A stretch of DNA of 64,000 bases from Pyropia yezoensis (taxonomy: Eukaryota; Rhodophyta; Bangiophyceae; Bangiales; Bangiaceae), in the NCBI GenBank assembly GCA_009829735.1, contig CM020620.1:186001-250000 (forward strand). The letters run 5' to 3'. The position numbers and the translations under genes are program-made. The number at the start of each line of letters is the position of its first letter. Position 1 is the first letter of the stretch. The notes beneath the pieces are model-generated. The model was given only the letters and a program-made list of their open reading frames with translations, did not search any database and was not told the origin of the DNA. Positions 1-9,515 of this stretch are shown piece by piece.

Positions 1-321
1 AGAACCGCTGTCACACCGCCGGCGGGGTGCTGGATCCAGTCAGAGGGGGGACCGGTTCGTCAAGGGCAGCCACGCTACTACTGTACCAAGATCTCGCGAC
101 CCCACACCTTGACAGCAGTTGTGGAGGTGGGGGCGGGGCTGATCCGGGGCTCTGACGCTGACGCAGTGGCGGTGCTGCGTCTGGCGCCCAAGATCGGGCA
201 GTTAGCTAGTGTGTGTCAAATGGAGACCACTCTCGCTGAGATCCAAGGTTCCCGTGGACTACAAAAAAAGCACAACACACGTGCTCGTATTGTCTAGCCG
301 AGGTACTCGGCGTTACTTGAC

Positions 322-690
322 ATGATGGCCAAAACTTGGTGGTGTGTGTGTTCTTTCATACTTTCAAACTAGTCTGCCCTGCTTTCTTCGAATTCTTCGA
401 ACAGCCACCGGGCATCGTGGCCGGGCAGGGACGCTCGTCGAGCGTGTTCCGTTCCGTTTTGAACACAATGAAATCAGAGGGCCTCGCGACGCCGTAACCA
501 TGCCCAAAACATAGTGGTGTGTGCTTTTTTCGCGGGCTTTTGTCGCATCTTGCCTGTTTGGTCTGCCCCCAGTCGCTGCAACCATGGCCAAAACATGGTG
601 GTGTGTGTGCTCTTTCACAGGTGCTTTCATTGCCGGTGGCGAACAATGGCAGCCCCTCGTCGCTGCAACCATGGCCAAAACGCCCCAGGC
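322..690 (+). repeat. four dispersed copies of a GCCAAAAC-TGGTGGTGTGTG unit
   Basis: Related 30-40 bp units start near 322, 498, 576 and 661. They share ATGGCCAAAAC, followed in the first three by TGGTGTGTG or TGGTGGTGTGTG and a T-rich tail. The last two units also share the upstream GTCGCTGCAACC. Spacing is about 80-180 bp, so this is a decayed tandem or clustered repeat, probably part of a mobile element. No coding function is evident. Confidence 0.6.
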
Positions 691-717
691 TGTGTGCTGC
701 GCTCCGCGTCTTTTTAT

Positions 718-808
718 TGCGTCCCGTAAAAAGTGGACGTGCACGGGTCGTGCAGTGTGGGTTTGATTGGTCCAGTGGCCGATATTTGACATGATCGACA
801 CGTGCACG
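718..808 (+). mobile_element. truncated copy of a 115-bp palindromic MITE
   Basis: The stretch beginning TGCGTCCCGTAAAAAGTGG matches, almost base for base, the reverse complement of the intact element at 50218-50332. It keeps one terminal inverted repeat and the core with its ATTGG motif, then diverges where the second inverted repeat should start (after CACGTGCACG). It is therefore an end-deleted non-autonomous element. Confidence 0.75.
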
Positions 809-1578
809 AATGTCGACCAGACCATGAAGCCAATGGAAACACCCGGATCTGCGATCAATCTGGGTCTGCGGTGCATGGTGAGCGAATCAATCATGCTGAG
901 TGTAGCACGACCACGCACATTGGGCCACCTCGGTGCTATTTGACGCCGTCAGAAATACAAACTGAAGCAGAGGAAAAAGCACAGCGTGGAGGGCGTCGAC
1001 CCCCAGGTGTTGATGCTGGACCAGAAAGTGGACAACTTCTATGTCCATCTGCTGGTGGAAGGTCTCATGCCCAGGTCATGTGAGCTTCTCGAGCTGTTGG
1101 ATGCAAGCAGCGGAGAAAAATACATCCTTCAAGAATCGGCTTTCTTGGCGCCGTCAGGCGGGTCGACATTTCCGGCACTGGTCGACATTTGGCACCTACT
1201 AGCTATGTGTTGGAGGGCTTTTTCGTCGGCCACCCGCCCCCACGTGGCCGGCGACGTTGGTCGACCGTGAGACGCTGTGGGACAGTGGGACACCAGCCGC
1301 GACTGACATCCCTGGGGTGGGCACTTACATAGACACGGATGTCAATGATCACCTCCACGAGTACTGTTCGGATTAATTAATCCTTTTCCAATTAATTAAT
1401 CCGGTTTTCGGATGCTTCTTTTTGGATGGTTCCCGATATCGCCTGCTCATTCTGAAAGCAGCATTGGAATCAGCAAATCTTGTTCACCCCTGGGATGCAC
1501 GACGCAGCTGTGAGCGGCCAGGAGCGCTTCGTGGGGCTGCTCCGCCCGTGACACCCAATCAACGACCAGGATCACCAT

Positions 1579-2524
1579 ATGGTGCTTTTCCCAAAAATGG
1601 CCACCTCGGTGTGGGAACGCAACCTTCGATGCAAACAGCAACAGTATCTGGCCCACTTGATCGCGGGACTGGTCCACATTACGTGCAGCCAATAGTAGGG
1701 CACGGAGCGCGCAGATCGCACCGGCCACAGGCTGAGATGCATGTACAGTCTTTCTCCATTGCTGTGACATCCTTTCTTGGGCACGGTGTCTAGTATCCAA
1801 CGCAGGTCGACCGACCTCTACGGTGCGATCAACGCACGTGTCAGCATTCGATCGTTCTCACCGACCAATCAGAGGGCGGAATCAAGTTACAATCCTTGGG
1901 CTTACGGTCGCCACAAAGGGTGCCCAACAATGGAGAAAGACTGTACCTCCAGAGAATGTGACGGTTGGGCACGTCATTTGGGCCATCTGCCCACGCATGC
2001 TGAGCAATCAAATCAGCACACGTTGCAAGGCAAGCCTCGTGATTACCTTGACCAATCGCATGCTCGACACGTTTTCGCAGGTTGCCGGAAGCGTCCGCAA
2101 CCAGCACTCGCAGGCCGCAACCCGGACTGGAAGACCCGGCCTGGTTTTACGGAACGACTTGGGTCCGCCTCTGAGATTCAAACGGCCAATAACCATGAAG
2201 GCTTGAGGGGGTCGTGAGGCCACATAGTTAACAACCCGAGGCCCGCATTAGCACACCAGACTGGAACCACCTCGCCCATTTCACCGGTCCACAGCAACCC
2301 ACGGCAACCTGTGACACGGTTTGCGCAGTGGTCCCCGGAAGCCCGCAAACTGGCCATCGCCGAGCGCGTGACCCCCACAACCAGCACTACTTACCAACAC
2401 AATCGAGCTCCCCGAAAGTCTGGCGGACGTGTGACACGCCTGGAAGACCATCCAGGGGCGGTGTCGAGGTCCCGTCAAAGGTTGCATTCCACACCGATGT
2501 GGCCATTTTTTGGAAAAGCACCAT
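1579..2524. mobile_element. inverted-repeat element A, about 950 bp
   Basis: The left end (1579-1624, starting ATGGTGCTTTTCCCAAAAAT) and the right end (2480-2524) are inverted copies about 45 bp long with only a few mismatches. No transposase-like frame was seen inside, so it looks non-autonomous. A nearly identical inverted copy of its left 168 bp lies at 4853-5020. ATTAATTAAT-rich segments sit just outside both ends (about 1372-1403 and 2569-2582). A second element is inserted at 1747-1942. Confidence 0.7.
1747..1942. mobile_element. 196-bp MITE nested in element A, target duplication GTAC
   Basis: Terminal inverted repeats are AGTCTTTCTCCATTG (1747-1761) and its reverse complement (1928-1942). 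Both ends are flanked by GTAC (1743-1746 and 1943-1946). The related copy at 4829-5020 has a single GTAC at 4853-4856 and otherwise the same flanks, which makes it an empty site and dates this insertion after the duplication. The element has no coding capacity. Confidence 0.8.
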
Positions 2525-2609
2525 AGATGTGGGCCATCCGTCGGGCCTCCATGGGGCTGGTTTCATAGAGGATTAATTAATCATCACGACAGGATTATAG
2601 ATATAATCC

Positions 2610-3690
2610 TTTTTTGCGGTAGAACATTTCGACAATGTACCACCAGGCTGTGACCCGGGTCAAACACTGTCTAGATATGGTCCGTTGCAGAAAAAAGATA
2701 CATCGAGGTTTTTCTCGGCTCGGGCCCGGGCAGGACATCGGCCGTGACGGGGTCCACGGCCGCTATGCTGACAGAAGGATCATAGAGGTCCTTGCGAACT
2801 AATGAGGTCCTTGGGTCTCCTGGTTTGTGTACCGCTCTGAGGGACACCCTGAGTGGACCAGATGCTGACGAACCTGAAATGGGGCCTTTCTTTTCGCATT
2901 GATTTGCACTGCTCGGGGGCTGATTCGGGCCCATGTGCTAACTGAGGCTTGGAAGGGGGGTAGTCGAGATAGGGGAGCTTCGCGGGGACGGCTGGAGGGC
3001 ACTTTTTTCAGATTCTTTTTTCGCTCGCGAGACCTCGTGTATAAAATGGTCTCGCGAGAGGAAATAGTTCCAACCAATGCGCTCGTGTGATTGGTCGATG
3101 AGCAAGTCTGGTGCTCATGCGTTAGTCATGCTTCGAGACCGTTAGCGTGCGCCCCGACGGTCCCCGATGAGGAAGCGGAGAGCGCCTCTCTCGCCTTCTG
3201 GTTCCCTCTCATCGTCCTGCCCCTCCCGCCAGCCAGTGCCAAGCAACCCCTTCCACCCTTTCCTCCCGCCTGGCACGACAGGTCACGTTAGATGAGCTGT
3301 GGTGGGCGTGCCAGGGTGAGGAAAACGCACCCCGGGCGTGTGGGCGAGGCGGGGGGAGGGGGATGATAATGGGAGGCAGACGGGAGGGAAAAAAAAAAAA
3401 AGCGGAACGCGACGGTCTGCTTGGCTCTTGTGGTCTAGGGCCGGGGCGCAAAAGAAAATAGGGAAAACAAGCGCCTGTTCTCTTTTGCGCGGGGGTGCGA
3501 GAGAGGGGGTAGTCTGCATGCATTGTGCGTTGCTCCGCCGCGCCCCACACTCCCGCCACCGATTTCCTGCACGAGACATTCTGGGATACCTTGCCTGGCT
3601 ATGACATCGTCGACAAGGCACCCATGACCGCCCTCCTTTACTATAAAAAAACAATCGTGCTGACGCCGGCGATTCACCCAGCGCTGGCGG
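2610..3690. other. spacer without a recognised gene
   Basis: Mixed-composition sequence with no conserved frame on either strand. It holds a short hairpin with a TATA-like loop (separate entry), an A-run near 3390-3402 and a CCAAT/ATTGG pair at about 3073-3096. Confidence 0.5.
3024..3058. repeat. 10-bp hairpin CTCGCGAGAC enclosing a TATA motif
   Basis: CTCGCGAGAC (3024-3033) and its exact reverse complement GTCTCGCGAG (3049-3058) enclose a 15-nt loop containing TATAAAA. CCAAT-type motifs lie about 15-40 bp downstream. Either a promoter fragment or a small foldback; no gene follows within reach. Confidence 0.6.
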
Positions 3691-3894
3691 CATCACCGCC
3701 CCTAACAGCCCCACCAGCAACACCGCCACCACCTACGCTTCCCATCCCGTCACATAAATCACACCACCCACGACCCCCCCCCCCCGCATACTGCCAACCT
3801 CTCCCCCCCTCTCCCAAACACGTGGCCGACCCCACCGTCAGAAAAAGCTCTCCGTCTCCACCGCCACCAACGCAAGCCCCCCACTCCACAGCCA

Positions 3895-4615
3895 AAGCTA
3901 CCAACACCCCCGTCGCCACGGATAACCCCGTCGCCACGGCCACCCCCGTCGCCACGGCCACCCCCGTCGCCACCACCACGCCCGTCGCCACCGCCGTCGC
4001 CACCACCACGCCCGTCGCCACCGACGCCGCCGCCGCCGCCGTCGCCCCCGCCACCCCGTCGCCACCGCTACCCCAGTCGCCACCGCCGCCGCCTCCGCCA
4101 CGGCCGTCGCCCCCGCCACCGCGTCGCCACCGCCGTCGCCACCGCCACCGCCGTCGCCACCGCCACGGCCGTCGCTTCCGCCACCGCATCGCCACCGCCG
4201 TCGCCACCGGCACGGCCGTCGCCCCCGCCACCGCATCGCCTGCGCCACCCTAGTCGCTACCATCGCCACCGCCACGGCCGTCGCCACCGACGCCGCCGCC
4301 GCCGCCGTCGCCCCCGCCACCCCGTCGCCACCGCCACCCCAGTCGCCACCGCCGTCGCCTCCGCCACGGCCGTCGCCCCCACCACCGCGTCGCCACCGCC
4401 GTCGCCACCGCCACGGCCGTCGCCCCCGCCACCGCGTCGCCACCGCCACCGCGTCGCCTGCGCCACTTTAGTCGCTACCATCGCCACCGCCACGGCCGTC
4501 GCCACCGACGCCGCCGCCGTCACTGCCACCCCCGTCGCCACCGTCGCCACCGTCGCCGCCGTCGCCGACGCCGACCGCAGCACCGGCGACACCCCTGGCG
4601 TGGCCACCGCGGCGG
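3895..4615. repeat. GTCGCC/ACC satellite with a higher-order unit
   Basis: The array is built from GTCGCCACC-like 6- and 9-mers. On top lies a longer period: the segment CTGCGCCAC(C/T)(C/T)TAGTCGCTACC recurs near 4240 and 4458, and a block starting near 4018 is repeated near 4282. Both strands stay open for long stretches (VAT repeats on +, Gly/Arg/Trp on -), which follows from the 3-bp periodicity and is not evidence of a gene. Confidence 0.7.
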
Positions 4616-4828
4616 CCGTCAAAACCCTGCATACTTTCCCAAAAGCCTGACTAATGAGCGTGCACACCACACCCGAAAGGAGCCCACCATCAAGCAGGAC
4701 CAGTCCATTACACCGGGGCAAATTCCCGAGGCACCTGATTGGCCGAGGGGTGTGGCCCGAACAACGCCGGAGAAGAAAGAAAGTAATGCTCGATGTATCT
4801 TTTTTGTGCAACGTACCATAAATGACGT

Positions 4829-5020
4829 GCCCAACCGTCACATTCTCTGGATGTACATGCATCTCAGCCTGTGGCCGGTGCGATCTGCGCGCTCCGTGCC
4901 CTACTATTGGCTGCACGTGATGTGGACCAGTCCCGCGATCAAGTGGGCCAGATACTGTTGCTGTTTGCATCGAAGGTTGCGTTCCCACACCGAGGTGGCC
5001 ATTTTTGGGAAAAGCACCAT
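4829..5020 (-). repeat. inverted copy of element A left part (MITE empty site)
   Basis: 4853-5020 is the reverse complement of 1579-1746 with about one difference over the roughly 125 bases compared in detail. 4829-4852 matches the sequence beyond the 196-bp MITE of element A (1947-1971). The junction GTAC at 4853-4856 is the unoccupied site. High identity points to recent movement or gene conversion. Confidence 0.8.
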
Positions 5021-5027
5021 ACCATAT

Positions 5028-6140
5028 ATCTTATGGGTTTTAGGTGCACCGATAGATATTCCCTGAGGCCCGTTCGCAGACACGCCTTCGTATAAACATA
5101 ACGCCGTTATAACGCGCTCTGGGCTGCGAAAGGAAGCATGCCAGCACGTTCTGGCACTTGCCCGAAAGTACATATTGGAAACGCAATTGGTTACAGCTCC
5201 TCGTTCCAAATATAGATAGCGTGATTATGTAACGCGTGCCGTGCGTGTGCGCTCCTTGCCCGCCAGGTGCTACCCCTCCCGCTCGCGATTGTTCGCCTCT
5301 CCGACCCGCACGTCACAGACGGACAACCGCTATGGATACCCCCTCCTTCCTGCGATTCGGGCAGTTTGCTGCTTCAGTAGCAGGCGCCGTGTACTACCAC
5401 AGAGGTATTCTGTCATCACCATCGGGCCTGAGCCGTCGAGTGACTTTTGACGACGTGCAGGCAACATACGGCGTGGCGGCGAGGAATTAGAACATTGTAT
5501 GTAAATGAATTTTTGGACGGGGACGGCGTCATATCGTTATGACATACGCGAGCCGCTCGCGTATGTCATATTGCAGTTCTCCCAATTTCGGCCGATCCGG
5601 ACAAGAACAAGAACAACAGTCCACTGACCAATGACATGCCTCACAGGATGCCTCTCTGACCAATGAGAGCTCCGAATCAGCCTCCATTGTTGTGCAAACA
5701 GTAAGATCTGGGACTTTCCCGGGACTCCGAGCACAAGGAGGGGAGAACCTGGGTGGAACAGACACCAAGACAAGCTGGACAACTGTTCTGGAGAGGAACG
5801 AGCCGATGTGGGGGGAATCTTTGGCGATCTCAGCCGAGAGAACAACAGTGTTTTGGCCAATCAGCGATTGGTAAGAGGCCCACTGTGGCTGCAGCCAATC
5901 ATCTGCTCTGGGCGATCGGGCCCCTAGAGCACGCGATTGGCTCGCCCTCACCTGCCAGCACGCGATTGGCTCACACAGTTGTTCATGCAGTGTTGTTCTT
6001 TTCCGGATCGGCCAAAATTGGGAGAACAGCAATATCGTTATAACGCCCGTATAACGCGTTCGACCAATCAGAGCGGCGTTACGTTTATACGAAGCGAGAC
6101 TGCGAACGGGCCTGAGCTAAAAACCCATATAATATGGGTT
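5028..6140. mobile_element. nested inverted-repeat element C, about 1.1 kb
   Basis: The outer arms 5028-5118 and about 6041-6140 are imperfect inverted copies. Both carry a CATATNNTATGGGTTTT-like end, AGGCCCGTTCGCAG and CGTATAAAC, and reach the TTATAACG motif. An inner pair (about 5570-5607 and 5990-6045, sharing TTCTCCCAATTT and GGCCGATCCGGA) is nested inside. No transposase was recognised. The interior carries many CCAAT/ATTGG motifs. Reads as a foldback/MITE-like composite. Confidence 0.65.
5538..5570. repeat. perfect 15-bp palindrome with 3-nt loop
   Basis: Arms 5538-5552 (TATGACATACGCGAG) and 5556-5570 are perfect reverse complements around CCG. It sits at the left border of the inner inverted repeat of element C, as expected for an element terminus or a hairpin needed for transposition. 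Confidence 0.75.
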
Positions 6141-6145
6141 TTGGG

Positions 6146-6609
6146 TCACACGGATAGACATGCTCTAATAGCTTGGCTAGTGGCCGCCCGCCGGCCGCGG
6201 CGGTCGGCACACCACCTGGAAGCGCTTTGCCACGTGGGACACCAGGGCCAGAGCGTCGACAGCGGAGGGATGGCACCCGCGTGAGGCCCAGAAAAACGAG
6301 TGCTTCATGCCATCTGTCGGCTTGTCCCGGTGGCAGAGGGCCTCGGGCGGTGCTGTGACCTCCGAGCAACCCCAAGGGGCCTTGGGCGTGCCCCACGCAG
6401 CGGGCCGGCCCCGTACCGGCGCCGTCGCGGCAGAGACTATCGCGGGCCCCTTGAAAACCGGCGTGGCCGCCACCGTCGCCGCCCCGCCATCCCCCGCCGA
6501 CAGAGTTCCGAGCCCGCTGCCCCCCCCCCCTGCTCTCCTCCCTGCTCTCCATAGACTCTCCCGCGTCCGCCGCTGTTTCGCTCGGGACCCTCTGCCGGTC
6601 CCTCGCGGC
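6146..6609 (+). other. 5' region of the following oxygenase-like gene
   Basis: The downstream reading frame is open from an ATG at 6307, so the gene may start earlier than annotated. The C/T-rich stretch around 6515-6600 resembles the leaders before other starts in this window and favours the ATG at 6610. Confidence 0.4.
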
Positions 6610-8359
6610 ATGGCGCCTCTGGACGCCTTTATCTCCCCCGCAGCAGGAAGCCAAAGCGCCGTCGCCGCCGCCTGGACGCCGCGGTCGGGGCGGAACCCGC
6701 CGCCACGGCGTACGGGGCGACCGGCGGTTGGGTGGCCCGCCGCGTCATTCTCAGTCGGCCGCGCCAGCCGGTGGGGTGTCACGCGGATGTCCCCACCGCC
6801 GCCGCCCCCTGCCAGTTCCCCCCCCCACGAGGCGCTCCCCGCCCCGCCGGCACTGCAGCCGGCGACGGTGACGCAGCCGCCGGTCGCCTGTGCCGAGCCG
6901 CTCTACAGCGTGGCGAGCGCTTTTCAAGAGGCCGTCGACGCACACTTGCCCGCCGGCCTCTTTGCGGCCGGTGGGACGGCGGCGGGGCTACCCAACCCGC
7001 TGATCGTCGTCCGGGGCGTGGACGGTCCCCTCTCGTGGCCAGTCCCGCCGTCGAGTGTGGCGGCGGTCGCCGCGGTGGCGGAGTCGACACCCGGTGGTGG
7101 GCGCGCCGGCAGCGAGGCAGGGGGTCGCACGGCGGGGCGGCCGTCCCCCTGGCGGGTCGCCGCCGAGGAGCTCTCGTTTGGCAACACCCGCTCCTGGCCC
7201 GGGGCGCTCGAGGGGCTCCTTGAAGACGTCTGCGTTGGCCTTGGCGTTGGCGGTCGCGTTCGTGCAAGCCTCCACAGCCTCACGGGCGGCTTTGAGGCCG
7301 GTGGCCAATTTCCGACCCCCGCTGCCGCAGAAGCCGGGGGGCACGATACTGTTGGTACACTCGTCGTGATGCTGCCGACCGCACATGAGGGGGGGTCCCT
7401 GGTTGTCCAGCGCTTCGGCCAGTCCCTGGTCTTCCCCCCCGACACGGACTGCGTCAGTGCGGAGGACGCACTCGTTTACCCCACCTGGGCGGCCTACTAC
7501 GCCGGATGTAAGCACGAGGTGAGGCCCGTCACGTCGGGTCATCGGCTTGCGCTCGTGTACACCCTGGTGCGGGACGAGGACAGGGAAGAGGAGGGTGCGG
7601 GGGGGGAAACGGGGACAAAGAAGAGGAAGGCGGCAGTGGCGGCGTCGCAAGCCGCGGTGGCGACGGCAGACCAGACCCCCATCGTCACTGTGCTGTCCGC
7701 CTTGGCCATGCTGTGGTCGTCCTCCCGTGCCACGGCGGTGGCGGCGGGCACGCTCCCTCCCCTCTGTTCGCGACAGACGGGCTGGCACTGGACAACCGAG
7801 CAGTTTGGCAAATGGGAGTACACCTGGCACATCAACCTACAGCCGCCTGACAAGCTCCTGTACTTTTTGGACCACAAGTACCCGACGACCAACGGCTTTG
7901 ACTGGACGGCCCTTAAGGGGCGGGACGCGGCGCTCGTCAACGCGCTGCACCGCGCGCGCATCCCAGCCGCCACGGCTGCCGCCGCCGGCCGCCGCCGCCG
8001 CTGCCTCGTCATCCTCGTCGGAGGGCGACGACTACACGGCGCCGGCCTTTCACTTCCACGCCGTCCCCGTGGATGTGCGCTTTGAGCGCCGCGACGGCTA
8101 CTCTCTGGACGAGTTCGAGGAAAACTGCACCATGACGTTTGGCGAGTGGGCCCCCGCGGCGGGCACCGCCGCGGCCAGCCGGCCGCCCAACCACCACTTC
8201 TGCTGGCACAACCTGGCGCACGAGGCGAGCTACGAAGTGCTTGACTGGCACCGTGCCGACCGGCACAAGTGCGAGACGTGGGGCCCTACCACCGTATACA
8301 CCCGCTGGTTTCACCTGGTCGCGCTGGTCATCCAGCCCGCGCCGCTGGCGGCGGAATGA
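6610..8359 (+). CDS. 2OG-Fe(II) oxygenase-like protein, reading frame broken
   Basis: Resembles the large eukaryotic family of prolyl-4-hydroxylase-like 2-oxoglutarate oxygenases found in fungi and protists. Signature blocks in order: GTLVVMLPTAHEGGSLVV (from about residue 249), WAAYYAGCKHEVRPVTSGHR (about 293-312, with the distal iron-ligand His302 and 2OG-binding Arg312), LLYFLDHKYPTTNGFDW, FEENCTMTFGEW and a C-terminal WFHLVALVIQP. The first part (to about 7970) and the last part (from about 8000) lie in different frames with no good intron between them. A one-base error in the GCC-rich run near 7970-8010 would join them. The HxD metal pair expected just before GTLVV is absent (PTPAAAEAGG there), so catalysis is doubtful. 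Alternative starts are ATG 6307 and 6787. Substrate unknown. Confidence 0.7.
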
Positions 8360-9515
8360 TGGGGGGTCGGTTGGGGGAGAGGGAAGGGGGGAGGGCGAGG
8401 GTGCAACACACGTTGTCGAGGGGGGGGCCCGCCGACCCGACGGACGGTGTGTGGGCGGGGAGTCGGAGGGTGAGGCGGGGTGGCGGGGGCGCGCGGCGAG
8501 CGGGGGCAGGGGCGACCACCCCTTCACCGCTACCCTCCGCACCGCGTGACCAGGTGCTCCTGTCGCTGGCCATCGCTTTGCATCGCTTTGTACCGTCCAC
8601 CAAGGTTCAGCCGTCACCCGGTCGAAGAAGAGAACGCCAGAGGAGGGGTGGCTGGCTCCGGTCCCTGGGGTGCCCTGCATGCACCAGGTCACGTCACAGC
8701 ACCGCCCACAACGGCCCGCACGCAGCTCGCCTTCCGCAACGCTCAGCCAGCCACCATGCCACCCTGCACGCAAGGCCGCCAAACCGGCGCACCCATGGTC
8801 ACCCTCGAGCGCCCCCGGCGTGTACATACACACACACCTCAGTTCAGTGCACAGGCGGACAACCGGGCCGCCGAGCAACGGCTGCGACATCCACCAACTC
8901 CCCCTCCCTCGCTGCAGCCCCCCCCCCGTCGCCCTCGACAACGCACTCCCCCCATGCTGCCGCCACTGCTGCAGCCGCTGCGACCGCCGCCACTGCTCGG
9001 GACATTTCCACCGACGCTGCCGTCGCCGGTTGGCGGTGCGGCGGTACGCGGGGCCGAAACGGCACCCGGTCGTCGACATGTCAGGGCATACAAGAGCGGG
9101 TTTCCCCGCCCACCACGAGCCCGGTGCCTACCGCCCTTCCCGCCGCCGTTTGCCCATCCGCTAAGCCTCATTCCTTCCGAGCGGTGGCAGTGGGTGCGGC
9201 GGCGGCGTCGGGCAGGAGGAGGTTGCACCTGCCGGGCGGCGCTGCTCTGCACCACGCCCCACGCCCCAACGCGGTGCGGCCCCTGCAGCGGAGGAGCCCA
9301 CCGCGCGGCTACTACGCCAGCCAAGCGGGCGCTTCCCCCTCCCCCCCCCCTCCCCCGCACGGACGGCCGCCAGCAGCGCCTCCACCACCCAATCAGACAA
9401 AGAAGCGGGAGTCAACAGGCACCCCGCAACGCGCCCCACGCCGCCCGCGCAGCGCAGCGCCAGCGTGGAAAAAGGTGCACCAACCGGGAGCACCCTCACA
9501 AGCTTGAGTCACGCC
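8360..9515. other. convergent intergenic region, nothing recognised
   Basis: Lies between the 3' ends of the oxygenase-like gene (+) and the ENY2 gene (-). GC-rich, with C-runs and a short CA tract at about 8825-8836. Long open frames exist on both strands but show no conserved blocks. Confidence 0.5.

Larger units (their letters stand above)
1..1370. other. repeat-derived spacer without a recognised gene
   Basis: No conserved gene was recognised. Positions 322-690 hold four related short units (separate entry) and 718-808 a truncated MITE. A reading frame at about 953-1267 (+) begins right after a splice-acceptor-like CAG and reads KYKLKQRKKHSVEGVDPQVL onward, with no start codon and no family I know. 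It could be a lone exon or a transposon remnant. Confidence 0.5.

Noticed and set aside
3525-4253. Pro/Val/Ala-Thr protein on the plus strand
   Set aside because: The open frame is produced by the GTCGCC satellite; both strands and several frames are open there.
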